NCBI GenBank assembly: GCA_963760965.1
Contig: CAVXEW010000002.1
Coordinates: 310,001-374,000, forward strand
DNA from: Pararhizobium_B sp963760965
Lineage (GTDB): Bacteria; Pseudomonadota; Alphaproteobacteria; Rhizobiales; Rhizobiaceae
Length of the DNA: 64,000 nt
Direction of reading: 5' to 3'
The translations under genes were made by a program, and so were the position numbers. This document shows, in pieces, positions 1 through 8,907 of the stretch. Numbering within the stretch: position 1 is the first letter of the stretch; every line of letters begins with the position of its first letter. The notes under the pieces were generated by a model. The model made no database searches and had not been told where the DNA came from. It saw nothing but the letters and a program-made list of their open reading frames with translations.

Positions 1-245
1 CGCACGGCCTCGAGGCTCTGGTCGGCGGTGACGGCGCTGACGATCCAGTCGGCTTCACCCAGCGCGCCTGGTTCCGTGGCGATGGTCACCGCCCTCTCCC
101 GCATGGCAGATCGCATGGCCTCGGACAGGGCAGGATCATCGAGAAGGATGTCGTAGGCGGCGATGCTGCTGTCGGCGTCCGCCGCAGCCAGGCTGTCGCA
201 GAAGGCGCGCGCCGCCTCGCCGAACCCCAGAAAGCCGATCCTCAT
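1..245 (-). CDS. NAD(P)-binding oxidoreductase, 3' part missing
   Basis: The first 81 codons of a minus-strand gene run off the left edge. The product begins MRIGFLGFGEAA, a beta strand followed by a GxGxxA-type dinucleotide-binding turn, and continues with the alternating strand/helix pattern of a Rossmann fold ending near VSAVTADQSLEAV. This resembles 6-phosphogluconate/3-hydroxyisobutyrate dehydrogenase-like NAD-binding domains that contain a second DUF1932-type domain. The start is the only ATG giving the glycine-rich turn at residues 4-9. The substrate cannot be assigned from the fragment. It lies upstream in the same direction as the GntR gene at 447-1223, 201 bp away, so it may share the catabolic theme. 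Confidence 0.6.
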   Translation of the reverse strand, partial: MRIGFLGFGEAARAFCDSLAAADADSSIAAYDILLDDPALSEAMRSAMRERAVTIATEPGALGEADWIVSAVTADQSLEAV

Positions 246-446
246 CGCGTTCGCTCCGCCGCTCCCCTGCTTGCCTGCGCGGCCCCGCACGGCCGGGACG
301 CGGGCGACACGATCCACGAAGTGTGCGCGCGGCGCAAGGTGCGGGGCAACCGATCCTGCGCGCTTGCCCGCAGCACCGGCCCGGGCTCGCTTGCCTGCCG
401 ATCCCGGCCGGCCCCGGGGAACCACGCCTGGCAGCTCCCCTTCTCT

Positions 447-1223
447 TCAATGGTCCCCGCCTGCGGGTCGCGGGCAGTCCACCACGAGGGCCAGTCCGGG
501 CACGCGCAGCATCAGGCTTCGCCTCCCGTCCATCAGGTAGTCGAGATTGCCACGCGCGATGCGGGCATGCTCGCGGGCGAGGGCCTCCGCCCGGCTTCCC
601 TCGCGCGCGGCGATGGCCGCGACGATCGCGCGGTGCTGCGCCTGCGCAATGTTCAGGGAACGGCGGAAGGCGGAAATCTTCGTGCTGTCGGGAAGGAATG
701 CGGAGGGCGAGGCGAACGGAAGGCGACAGGCCCGTCGTACCTCCATGCGCACGATCTTGCTCGCGCAGAGACCGGCCAGCTCCTCGTGGAAGCGGGCATT
801 GAGCTCGGAATAGCCTTCAAAGTCGACGTCTCCGGGCTCTTCGCCGAAGCAGGCGTCGAGTTGCCCCAGAAGCACCTCCATCCGTGCGAGTTCCTCGGCA
901 GGCACGCCGCGTTCGGCGGCAAGGCGCGCGGCCGTCCCCTCCAGTACGCCGCGCAGCTCGATGGCGTCGACCACGTCGGCCAAGCCGAAGCTTCGCACGA
1001 CAAAGCCGCCGTTGCGCGCCCGTTCCAGAAGCCCTTCCTCTACCAGACGGGACATCGCCTCGCGCACCGGCGTGCGCGAGATCTGCAGATCCTCGGCCAG
1101 CGGTACCTCGTAGAGGCGCGTGCCACCGGCCAGTTCGCCGCCGAGGATGCGCCGGCGCAGTTCGATCAGCGCGCGCATCGCATGTGTCCTGGCTTCGGTC
1201 GGCTCGGCCATTTCCCCTCGCAT
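447..1223 (-). CDS. GntR-family regulator, FCD (FadR) subgroup
   Basis: A 258-residue cytoplasmic transcription factor. Residues about 13-80 form the GntR winged helix-turn-helix, with the signature LAEDLQISRTPVREAMSRL followed by a LLERARNGGFVV wing. The rest is all-helical and fits the FCD ligand-binding domain, with acidic and histidine residues (ARFHEEL, AQHRAIVAAI) of the kind that bind a metal and an organic acid. It is divergent from the acyl-CoA ligase at 1446 with a 222-bp gap. Twin GTATAC motifs of the sort bound by this subgroup lie at 3165-3187 before the ABC transporter, so it probably controls that operon. The effector is unknown. Confidence 0.85.
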   Translation of the reverse strand: MRGEMAEPTEARTHAMRALIELRRRILGGELAGGTRLYEVPLAEDLQISRTPVREAMSRLVEEGLLERARNGGFVVRSFGLADVVDAIELRGVLEGTAARLAAERGVPAEELARMEVLLGQLDACFGEEPGDVDFEGYSELNARFHEELAGLCASKIVRMEVRRACRLPFASPSAFLPDSTKISAFRRSLNIAQAQHRAIVAAIAAREGSRAEALAREHARIARGNLDYLMDGRRSLMLRVPGLALVVDCPRPAGGDH

Positions 1224-1445
1224 CGCGGCAATCGAGGCCCGCAGAGGTTCCTACACCCTGCGAGGGGACGACGGCAAACTGCCGTTTCGACAGAGGGCCC
1301 CGCGCGACCACGGCCGGCCGCGAACACGCCGGCCGGAAAATGATTTCGCAGCCTCATGGATTGTCCCGCACATTTGTCGTTAGATACCGGGCGGAGCGGG
1401 AAGCCGGCCGCGCAAGCCGGAACGGCTCCGCCCGGGAGGAAAGCA

Positions 1446-3134
1446 ATGGGACAGTCTGCTGGCGAAATGGACGCACAAACCGCGGAGTACCGCGAAGCCT
1501 ATGCGAACTTCCGCCTGGAAGAGATTACCGGGAAGCTGCAGGGAAGCCTCGAGGAGGGCATCAACGCCTGCGTGGAATGCTGCGACCGGCACGTGCCGTC
1601 CGGCCGCACCGCGCTGGAATGGGAGGGCCAGGACGGCAAGCGGACCAGCTACACGTTCGCGCGCCTTCAGGAGCTCTCGGCGCGCTTCGCCGGCTTCTTG
1701 AAGTCGCGGGGAATTCTTCCCGGCGACGTCGTTGCCGGAATGCTGCCACGCACGCCCGAGCTTCTCGTCACCATCCTCGGCACCTGGCGGGCGGGGGCGG
1801 TGTACCAGCCGCTGTTCACGGCGTTCGGGCCCATGGCGATCGCCCATCGTCTCAAGACCAGCGATGCAAAGCTGCTGGTGACCGATGCAGCGAACCGGCC
1901 GAAGCTCGACGACATCGAGGCAGCGCCGCCGGTCGCGGTCGTACATGCGGGCGGGGACGCCGGCACGGGAAGATCGGGCGACCTCGACTTCCACGCCGAG
2001 CTTGCCCGGCAGCCCGGAAAATTCGACCCGGTGCCGAGGCGCGGCAGCGATCTCTTCATGATGATGTCGACGTCCGGCACGACCGGCCTGCCGAAGGGCG
2101 TGCCGGTTCCGCTGAAGGCGTTGCCGAGCTTCTACGTCTACATGCGCGACGCAGTTGACCTGCGCCCCGAAGACAGGTTCTGGAACATTGCAGACCCGGG
2201 CTGGGCATACGGTCTCTACTACGCCGTCACCGGCCCGCTGCTACTCGGCTGCACCACCACGTTCTACGACGGGCCGTTCACCGTGGAGAGCACCTACCAC
2301 ATCATCGAGAGCCACGGGATCACCAATCTCGCCGGCGCACCGACGGCCTACCGCATGCTGATCGCCGCCGGACCCGAGGCTGCCGAACGCATAAAGGGAC
2401 AACTGCGCGTGGTCAGCAGCGCAGGCGAGCCGCTGAACCCGGAAGTCATCGGCTGGTTCCGAAAGAACCTCGACGCGCCGATCCACGATCACTACGGACA
2501 GACCGAACTCGGCATGGTGGTGAACAATCACCACCGCCTCCGCCACGAGATACACCCGGGATCCGCCGGCTTCGCCATGCCCGGATACCGCGTCGCCGTA
2601 CTTGGTCCGGACGGCGGCGAACTGCCCGCCAACGTCCCGGGCATCCTCGCGGTCGACATCGCCAGATCGCCGCTCCTGTGGTTCGAGGGCTACTGGCAGC
2701 AGGAGACCCCGTCGATCTCGCAGGGCTACTACCTGACGGGCGACACCGTGGAACTGGAGCCAGACGGACGCATCAGCTTCGTTGGGCGGGCGGACGACGT
2801 CATCACCACGGCAGGCTACCGCGTCGGCCCCTTCGACGTCGAAAGCGCCTTGATCGAGCATCCGGCCGTGGTCGAGACCGCAGTCGTCGGCAAGCCGGAC
2901 CCCGAGCGCACGGAAATCGTCAAGGCCTTCGTCGTGCTCGACAAGGGGCGTACCCCTTCCGACGATCTGGCGAGGGAACTGGGCGATTTCGTCAAGCAGC
3001 GCCTGTCTGCCCACGCCTATCCGCGCGAGATCGAGTTTGTCGAGGCCTTGCCAAAAACGCCGAGCGGAAAGCTTCAGCGCTTCATCCTGCGTGACCGGGA
3101 GAAAGCGAAGGCGAAGGCCCGGTCGGACGAATGA
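1446..3134 (+). CDS. AMP-forming acyl-CoA synthetase (acetyl-CoA synthetase-like)
   Basis: A 562-residue adenylate-forming enzyme that would activate a carboxylic acid with ATP and CoA. The P-loop-like A3 motif STSGTTGLPKG is at about residue 206, the YYLTGDT aspartate motif near 429, the GRADDVITTAGYR hinge follows, and the catalytic lysine sits in PKTPSGKLQR near 541. These are the hallmarks of the ANL superfamily, and the nearest relatives are short- or medium-chain acyl-CoA synthetases. The start at 1446 is preferred over an in-frame upstream ATG because GGGAGGAAAG lies just before it. The acid is unknown; it may come from the substrate of the ABC system immediately downstream. Confidence 0.85.
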   Translation: MGQSAGEMDAQTAEYREAYANFRLEEITGKLQGSLEEGINACVECCDRHVPSGRTALEWEGQDGKRTSYTFARLQELSARFAGFLKSRGILPGDVVAGMLPRTPELLVTILGTWRAGAVYQPLFTAFGPMAIAHRLKTSDAKLLVTDAANRPKLDDIEAAPPVAVVHAGGDAGTGRSGDLDFHAELARQPGKFDPVPRRGSDLFMMMSTSGTTGLPKGVPVPLKALPSFYVYMRDAVDLRPEDRFWNIADPGWAYGLYYAVTGPLLLGCTTTFYDGPFTVESTYHIIESHGITNLAGAPTAYRMLIAAGPEAAERIKGQLRVVSSAGEPLNPEVIGWFRKNLDAPIHDHYGQTELGMVVNNHHRLRHEIHPGSAGFAMPGYRVAVLGPDGGELPANVPGILAVDIARSPLLWFEGYWQQETPSISQGYYLTGDTVELEPDGRISFVGRADDVITTAGYRVGPFDVESALIEHPAVVETAVVGKPDPERTEIVKAFVVLDKGRTPSDDLARELGDFVKQRLSAHAYPREIEFVEALPKTPSGKLQRFILRDREKAKAKARSDE

Positions 3135-3164
3135 GCGCACCCCCGGGGACGGGGAACTGTGCGC

Positions 3165-3187
3165 TTGTATACGGACAACGTATACAT
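3165..3187. promoter_or_regulatory. Putative GntR operator pair (twin GTATAC)
   Basis: Two GTATAC palindromes at 3167-3172 and 3180-3185 lie 13 bp apart, centre to centre, within TTGTATAC and GTATACAT contexts. FCD-type GntR proteins typically bind TNGTATACNA-like sites. The pair sits 58 bp upstream of the ABC-operon start at 3245. The likely ligand is the GntR protein encoded at 447-1223. The motif was read directly; the regulator assignment is inference. Confidence 0.5.
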
Positions 3188-3244
3188 TAGCCTGCCTGCC
3201 GTAGTTGGGAGTCAAACTGGCTTCAAGATCGGGAGGAAACGAAA

Positions 3245-4336
3245 ATGCTTCGCAGAGACTTCATGAAAGTTGTCGCAGCGGGCGCCGGAGCGGCTGCCTT
3301 TTCCGGAGCCATCGGTCGACCGGCCTTTGCCGCCGACGAGAAATGCATGGTGCCCTGGTCCTCGGATACGAAGATGGTGTCCTGGAAGGCGAAGAAGGGG
3401 CCCTACAAGATAGCGCTCAGCAACTCGTATATCGGCAACACCTGGCGCACTGAAATGGTGCAGATCGCCAAGGCCTATACGGAGCAGCCCGACGTCAAGC
3501 AGCACATCAGCGAATTCAAGGTCTCGAGCTCGGGCAACGACGTCAATGCCCAGATCGCGCAGATGAACCAGATGATCCTGAGCGGCGTCGACGCGATCGT
3601 CATGGACGCGGCAACGCCGACCGGGCTCAATTCCGTGATCGACCAGGCGGTGGAAGCAGGCATCCTCGTCGTCTCCTTCGACAACGTCGTGACGACGAAG
3701 AAGGCCGTGCTCGTCAACGAAGACCAGTACGCCATGGGCAAGCAGTGGGCCGAGTTCATCGTCAAGCAGATGGGGGACAAGGGCAACGTGCTGATGGTCC
3801 GCGGCGTCGCCGGCACTTTCGTCGACCAGGAGCGCACCCGCGGCGCCAACGACGTCTTCAAGAAGCACGACGGCATCAAGACCACCGAGGTCTACGGCAA
3901 CTGGGACGACGGGACGGCCCAGAAGGTCACCGCGAACGCGCTCGCGGCCGGCACGACCTTCGACGCAGTCTGGTGCCAGGGCGGCGACACCGGCGTCGTG
4001 CGCGCCTTCCAGCAGGCGAACGCCAAGATCCCGCCGATCGCGGGCGAGGCGGAGAACGGCTTCCGCAAGCTGGCGGCCAAGTTGAAGTTCCCGATGCTTT
4101 CGATCGGCCAGTCGCCGGCGCTTTCGGCGATGTCGATCAAGGTCGCGATCGCGATCCTCCAGGGCGAGAAGGTGCCGCAGTCGATCAGCGTGCCGCTGCC
4201 GACCGCAACCAACGACACGCTCGTGGCGGGCAAGAACTACTTCCCGGACCAGCCCGACAGTTTCTTCACGCCGATCAACATCGAGCCCTGCGGGCTGAAC
4301 TTCGACGTCAGCAAGGTCCTCAAGCAGAAAGTCTGA
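3245..4336 (+). CDS. Sugar-type ABC transporter substrate-binding protein (Tat signal)
   Basis: A 363-residue periplasmic binding protein of the RbsB/type-1 sugar-binding class. It opens with a twin-arginine motif (MLRRDFMK) and a signal ending in PAFA around residue 29, so it is probably exported folded by Tat. Features of the class include YKIALSNSYIGNTWR at the start of the first lobe, LSGVDAIVMDAATPTGLN, and VWCQGGDTGVVRAFQQAN in the second lobe. A good ribosome site (GGGAGGAAACGAAA) precedes the start. It heads a four-gene transporter with the ATPase at 4413 and permeases at 5987 and 6949. A neighbouring SMP-30 lactonase suggests an aldose or aldonolactone ligand, which remains a guess. 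Confidence 0.85.
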   Translation: MLRRDFMKVVAAGAGAAAFSGAIGRPAFAADEKCMVPWSSDTKMVSWKAKKGPYKIALSNSYIGNTWRTEMVQIAKAYTEQPDVKQHISEFKVSSSGNDVNAQIAQMNQMILSGVDAIVMDAATPTGLNSVIDQAVEAGILVVSFDNVVTTKKAVLVNEDQYAMGKQWAEFIVKQMGDKGNVLMVRGVAGTFVDQERTRGANDVFKKHDGIKTTEVYGNWDDGTAQKVTANALAAGTTFDAVWCQGGDTGVVRAFQQANAKIPPIAGEAENGFRKLAAKLKFPMLSIGQSPALSAMSIKVAIAILQGEKVPQSISVPLPTATNDTLVAGKNYFPDQPDSFFTPINIEPCGLNFDVSKVLKQKV

Positions 4337-4412
4337 GCCTCGTGCGTCTCAACTCACTGCAGCGCCGCGCGCTTCCCCGGGAAGCGGCGGCGCACTCGCG
4401 GGGTGGAAGAAC

Positions 4413-5990
4413 ATGAGCCCCGCCAAAGAAGAACAGCACGGCGCGCAGGGAGACCTTCTCCTCGATGCCCGCGGCATCAGCAAGAGCTTCGGCGGCGTGC
4501 ACGCGCTCGAGGGAGCAGACTTCGCTTGCCGGCGCGGAGAGATCCAGGCACTCCTCGGCGCCAACGGCGCCGGCAAGAGCACGCTCGTGAAGATCCTGAG
4601 CGGCGTCATCCAGCCGGACAGCGGGACCGTCACGCTCGACGGCGAGCCAGTGCATTTCAGCAGCCCGGCGGAAGCCGTGGCGCACGGGGTGGCGACGGTC
4701 TTCCAGGAACTCTCGCTGTTCACCCACCTGACCGTCGCCGAAAACATCATGATCGGCCACGAGCCGACCGGCGCTCTCGGCCAGGTGGACCGGAAGCGCA
4801 TGCGTTCTATCGTGCAAGAGCTCTTCGACCGGCTCGGCGTGGGCCATCTGGATCCGGCCGCGCTCTTGTCCGACCTGTCGCTCGCCGACAGGCAACTCGT
4901 CGAGATCTTCAAGGCCCTGTCGCGCCAGCCACGCCTGCTGATCCTCGACGAGGGCACATCGGCACTCGGGCGGCAGGAGGTCGAGCGGCTGTTCGAACTC
5001 CTGCGCAACCTCGCAAAGGGCGGCACCTCCGTCGTCTTCATCTCGCACCGGATGAGCGAGATCCGCGAGTTCGTAGACCGGATGTGCATCTTCCGGAACG
5101 GCCGGCACGTCGCCACCGTTTCCGCTTCCGAATGCGGCGACGAGGAAATCGTCGAGATGATGCTCGGCCAACGCGTCGAGCGGTCCTTCCCGCCGCGCAA
5201 CGCCGTGCCGGAAGAGGCGGAAGTGCTGCTCGAGGTCCGCGACCTGAGCGCCGGATCGAAGCTTCGGGATGTTTCCTTCCGGCTGCGCCGGGGCGAGGTC
5301 CTTGGGATAGCGGGACTGGAGGGCCAGGGTCAGGGAGAGTTGCTGCTCGCCCTCTTCGGTGCGTACCGGCGACTGACCGGCAAAGTCATCATAGGCGGCA
5401 AGGCCAGTCGCCTCGGCACGCCGTGGCGGGCGAAGCGCGCCGGCATCGCGCTCATCCCCGAGGACCGCAAGACGGAGGGACTCATCCTGCCGATGAGCGT
5501 GCGCGAGAACATTTCCTTCGCGACGCTGCCCGAACACTGCTCGCTCGGCTTCGTCTCCCCCGGCCGCGAGCGCCGCTTCGTGGAGCGCATGATCGAACGC
5601 CTGTCGATCCGCGTGGCCTCCATGGAGCAGCCGGCCCGTTCGCTCAGCGGCGGCAACCAGCAGAAGCTGGTACTCGCCAAATGGCTAGAGACCGGCGCCG
5701 ACGTCTTCCTGTTCTACGACCCGACGCGCGGCATCGACGTCGGCACCAAGCAGAGCTTCTACGAACTCATCACCGGGCTCACCAAGGAGGGCAAGGGCGT
5801 GCTGCTCTACACGACCGAGACCAGCGAACTCATCGGCCTGTGCCACCGGGTGCTGGTCATGGACGACGGCTCCATCGTGGCCGAGCTCGAGGGAGACGAC
5901 ATCACCGAACCGAAGATCCTGTCCGCCTCCCTCGGCCTCGGGCACGGTGCGGCCGCGGAATTCGGTTCAGAGGAAGGAGCCGGCGCATGA
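4413..5990 (+). CDS. Sugar ABC transporter ATP-binding protein (RbsA/MglA type)
   Basis: A 525-residue protein with two fused ABC domains, the usual layout of the monosaccharide CUT2 family. Domain 1 has Walker A GANGAGKST at residues 49-57 and Walker B LLILDEGTSALG. Domain 2 has the degenerate Walker A region GLEGQGQGE typical of these proteins and a canonical signature LSGGNQQK. The first domain's signature is weak (LSLADRQ). Its stop codon overlaps the start of the first permease as ATGA at 5987-5990, showing translational coupling. It powers uptake of the ligand bound by the product of 3245-4336. Confidence 0.9.
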   Translation: MSPAKEEQHGAQGDLLLDARGISKSFGGVHALEGADFACRRGEIQALLGANGAGKSTLVKILSGVIQPDSGTVTLDGEPVHFSSPAEAVAHGVATVFQELSLFTHLTVAENIMIGHEPTGALGQVDRKRMRSIVQELFDRLGVGHLDPAALLSDLSLADRQLVEIFKALSRQPRLLILDEGTSALGRQEVERLFELLRNLAKGGTSVVFISHRMSEIREFVDRMCIFRNGRHVATVSASECGDEEIVEMMLGQRVERSFPPRNAVPEEAEVLLEVRDLSAGSKLRDVSFRLRRGEVLGIAGLEGQGQGELLLALFGAYRRLTGKVIIGGKASRLGTPWRAKRAGIALIPEDRKTEGLILPMSVRENISFATLPEHCSLGFVSPGRERRFVERMIERLSIRVASMEQPARSLSGGNQQKLVLAKWLETGADVFLFYDPTRGIDVGTKQSFYELITGLTKEGKGVLLYTTETSELIGLCHRVLVMDDGSIVAELEGDDITEPKILSASLGLGHGAAAEFGSEEGAGA

Positions 5991-6946
5991 GCCTCCGCCG
6001 ATATCGCAGCTCCGTGGTGGCCATCGTCGCGCTGATCCTGCTTCTCCTTTACTACTGGTACAAGCAGCCCCTCATCCTGTCGCCCTTCGGCATCCGCACG
6101 CTCGCCAACCAGGGAACGACGCTCGCGCTCGCCGCGCTGGCCCAGCTCATCGTCGTCCTTACCGGGGGCGTCGACCTTTCCGTCGGGGCGATCGTCGGCC
6201 TCAGCAACTGCATCGCAGCCACCTACATGGGGACCGGACCGGCGGGCGCGATCGCCGTCGTCGTTCTGACGCTCCTGGCCGGCACCGCAGCCGGGCTCGT
6301 CAACGGTCTCTTCGTCGCGTTCGGACGAATACAGCCGATCATCGTGACGCTGGCGACGCTCTACATCTATTCCGGCATAGCGCTCATCGTGCGACCACAG
6401 CCGGGCGGATCCGTCCCGGGCTTCTATGCACACGCACTCACGGGCTCTTGGGGTTACCTTCCGTTCGCGCTCGTCGCCCTGCTCGTCGTCGCCCTGCTCG
6501 TCTGGACGCCGATCATGCGCACCCGGCTCGGAACCGCCATACACGCCGTGGGCGACAATCCCGGCGGCGCGCACATGTCGGCAATCAACGTCAACCGGAC
6601 GCTGATCTCGGCCTATGCCCTGGGCGGCTTCTTCGCGGCGTGCGCAGGGCTCTACCTGACCGCGCAGACGACGTCCGGCGACGCGACCGTCGGCACGTCC
6701 TACACGCTGAATTCCGTCGCATCCGTGGTCTTCGGCGGCGCGTTGCTCGGCGGCGGCAGCGGTGTCGCGCTCGGACCGATCGTGGCCGCGTACTTCATCT
6801 CCATCATCATCAGCGTGCTGTTCGCATCCGGAGTGTCGCCCTTCTACCAAAGCGTCTTCCAGGGCGGCATCCTCATCGTCGTTCTCGTCTTCGGCAACGC
6901 GTGGACGCTCAGGGCGCGCAACTGGCTTTCGATCCTGAGGACCTGA
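5987..6946 (+). CDS. Sugar ABC transporter permease (RbsC family)
   Basis: A 319-residue inner-membrane protein with about nine to ten hydrophobic segments, starting with SVVAIVALILLLLYYW. The segment VLTGGVDLSVGAIVGLSN is the family's signature, and GNNPGG-like (GDNPGGAHMSAIN) marks the cytoplasmic coupling loop that contacts the ATPase. The start overlaps the ATPase stop by four bases. With the second permease at 6949 it should form a heterodimeric channel. Confidence 0.9.
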   Translation: MSLRRYRSSVVAIVALILLLLYYWYKQPLILSPFGIRTLANQGTTLALAALAQLIVVLTGGVDLSVGAIVGLSNCIAATYMGTGPAGAIAVVVLTLLAGTAAGLVNGLFVAFGRIQPIIVTLATLYIYSGIALIVRPQPGGSVPGFYAHALTGSWGYLPFALVALLVVALLVWTPIMRTRLGTAIHAVGDNPGGAHMSAINVNRTLISAYALGGFFAACAGLYLTAQTTSGDATVGTSYTLNSVASVVFGGALLGGGSGVALGPIVAAYFISIIISVLFASGVSPFYQSVFQGGILIVVLVFGNAWTLRARNWLSILRT

Positions 6947-6948
6947 GC

Positions 6949-7911
6949 ATGGCCGATACCCTTGCAAGACGGCTTACCGGCTGGACACGACACGGGGTGC
7001 TGGTCGCCTACGTGCTCCTGGCGCTGCTGATCGTCGCAGCCATCGTGTACAATCCGCACTTCGCGTCCTGGGCCAACCTCAGGGCCCAGCTCCAGATCGG
7101 CGCGTTCATAGGCATAATCGCAATCGGCCAGACGCTGGTGATCCTCACCGGCCAGATCGACCTGTCCGTGCCGTGGAACCTGACCTTCTCGGCAATCGTC
7201 ATGGCAACGCTCTACGCCAACGGGTACGGCGTAGTCGTCGCCGTCGGCGCGGCGCTGCTGACGGGAGCGGTCGTCGGCGTCGTCAATTCCATCGGCGTCG
7301 CGATCTTCCGCCTGCATTCGCTGGTCTGGACACTCGCGATGAACGCGCTCCTCGAAGGCGCGGCGCTCGTCTACACCAACGCCCAGCCGCCGAAGTCGGA
7401 TGTCCCGGAGGCGGTGCGGTACCTCGCCGTGGGCCACGTGTTCGGACTGCCGGCTGGTGCCGTTGTCTGGGCCATCCTCGCTGCCGTCGCCATCTTCGTA
7501 CTGAGGCGGTCGCGGTTCGGCCGCTATCTCTATGCCATCGGAAACAACGAATCCTCTCTGTTCCTATCCGGCGTCGACAGCCGCAAGGTCTATCTTGGCG
7601 CCTTCATGGTCTCGGGCGTCTGTGCCTCAATCGCGGGCATCCTGCTGACCGGATACGCTTCGCAGACCTATCTCGGAATGGGCAACGACTACCTGCTGAT
7701 ACCGATCGCCGCCGTAATCATCGGGGGCACCAACATCATGGGCGGGTCCGGCGGCTATGTCGGGTCGATCGCCGGCGCGCTGATCGTCGTCATCCTGCAG
7801 TCGATCCTTTCGGTCGCGCAGATCGGCCAGGCCGGCAAGGACATCATCTTCGGACTGATCATCCTCGGCCTCGTGCTCCTATATGCCCGCGAGGCGCGGC
7901 CGACCGATTGA
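6949..7911 (+). CDS. Sugar ABC transporter permease (RbsC family), second subunit
   Basis: A 320-residue polytopic membrane protein and close relative of the preceding gene, beginning two bases after its stop codon. The ILTGQIDLSVPWNL segment is the permease signature and GNNESSLFLSGVDSRKV is the ATPase-coupling loop. Carrying two separate permeases with one double-ABC ATPase is a common variant of CUT2 systems, in place of a permease homodimer. Expression should be coupled to 3245-6946. Confidence 0.9.
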   Translation: MADTLARRLTGWTRHGVLVAYVLLALLIVAAIVYNPHFASWANLRAQLQIGAFIGIIAIGQTLVILTGQIDLSVPWNLTFSAIVMATLYANGYGVVVAVGAALLTGAVVGVVNSIGVAIFRLHSLVWTLAMNALLEGAALVYTNAQPPKSDVPEAVRYLAVGHVFGLPAGAVVWAILAAVAIFVLRRSRFGRYLYAIGNNESSLFLSGVDSRKVYLGAFMVSGVCASIAGILLTGYASQTYLGMGNDYLLIPIAAVIIGGTNIMGGSGGYVGSIAGALIVVILQSILSVAQIGQAGKDIIFGLIILGLVLLYAREARPTD

Positions 7912-7967
7912 GGTCGATCCCGGCCAGTTCCGGGCGGCCCGGAGTTCTTGCACGATGGGAGGTGGAA

Positions 7968-8882
7968 ATGAAACACGGATGCTTTGAAACGCTGGACCCG
8001 CGGTTCCAGCGCCTGCACATACCGACGGCGCAACTCGATACGCTCTACACCGGTTGCCGCTGGTCGGAGGGACCGGCCTATTTCCCGGCCGGGCGCTATC
8101 TCGTCTGGTCGGACATCCCCAACAACCGGATGATGCGCTACGACGAATGCAGCGGCGCCGTGTCGGTCTTCCGGCACCCCTCGAACAATGCCAACGGAAA
8201 CACGGTCGACAGGGAGGGACAACTCGTCTCCTGCGAGCACGGCGGTCGCCGCGTGTCCCGGACCGAGTTCGACGGAACCGTAACGACGATCGCCGACAGC
8301 CATCGCGGCAAGCGGCTCAACAGTCCGAACGACGTCGTCGTGAAGTCGGACGGCAGCATCTGGTTCACCGATCCCACCTATGGCATCGATTCCGATTACG
8401 AGGGCAACCGCGGCAAGAGCGAGCAGGCAGGAAACTTCGTCTACCGTGTCGATGCCGGAGGCGGCGAGCCGCGGGTCGTGGCCGACGACTTCGTCCAGCC
8501 GAACGGCCTCGCCTTCTCGGCCGACGAGAGCGTACTCTACATCGTCGACACTGGCCGGACGCATCGGGAGAACGGCCCTGCGCATATCCGCAGCTTCTCG
8601 GTGGCGCCGGACGGGAAGCTTGCGGACCGCGGCGTCTTCGCGGAGTGCACCAACGGATTGTTCGACGGGTTCCGGCTGGACACGGAAGGCCGGATCTGGA
8701 CCAGCGCCGCCGACGGAGTGCACTGCTATGCTCCCGACGGCACGCTGATCGGCAAGATCCTGGTTCCGGAGGTGGTCGCCAATGTCTGCTTCGGCGGACC
8801 AAAGCGAAACTATCTCTACATCTGCGGGACCACGTCCCTTTACGGTGTGCGGCTGCCGGTCAACGGACTGAAACTCTTCTGA
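7968..8882 (+). CDS. SMP-30/gluconolactonase family protein
   Basis: A 304-residue six-bladed beta-propeller lactonase-like enzyme. The metal-site glutamate lies in CRWSEGPAYF, metal or substrate asparagines in NSPNDVVV and QPNGLAFS, and the aspartate in LYIVDTG, matching the divalent-metal centre of SMP-30 and gluconolactonase. No signal peptide is visible, so it is probably cytoplasmic. GGGAGGTGG precedes the start at 7968. It follows the sugar ABC operon by 56 bp in the same direction and may hydrolyse a lactone formed from the imported sugar. No dehydrogenase partner is adjacent, so the exact step is unknown. Confidence 0.85.
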   Translation: MKHGCFETLDPRFQRLHIPTAQLDTLYTGCRWSEGPAYFPAGRYLVWSDIPNNRMMRYDECSGAVSVFRHPSNNANGNTVDREGQLVSCEHGGRRVSRTEFDGTVTTIADSHRGKRLNSPNDVVVKSDGSIWFTDPTYGIDSDYEGNRGKSEQAGNFVYRVDAGGGEPRVVADDFVQPNGLAFSADESVLYIVDTGRTHRENGPAHIRSFSVAPDGKLADRGVFAECTNGLFDGFRLDTEGRIWTSAADGVHCYAPDGTLIGKILVPEVVANVCFGGPKRNYLYICGTTSLYGVRLPVNGLKLF

Positions 8883-8907
8883 GGGGTTGCGGACCGCGGC
8901 ATCCTGG

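Noticed and set aside
321..1343. A 340-codon plus-strand frame over the GntR gene
   Set aside because: No recognisable domain, low-complexity Arg/Ala-rich product, and the minus strand encodes a typical GntR protein.
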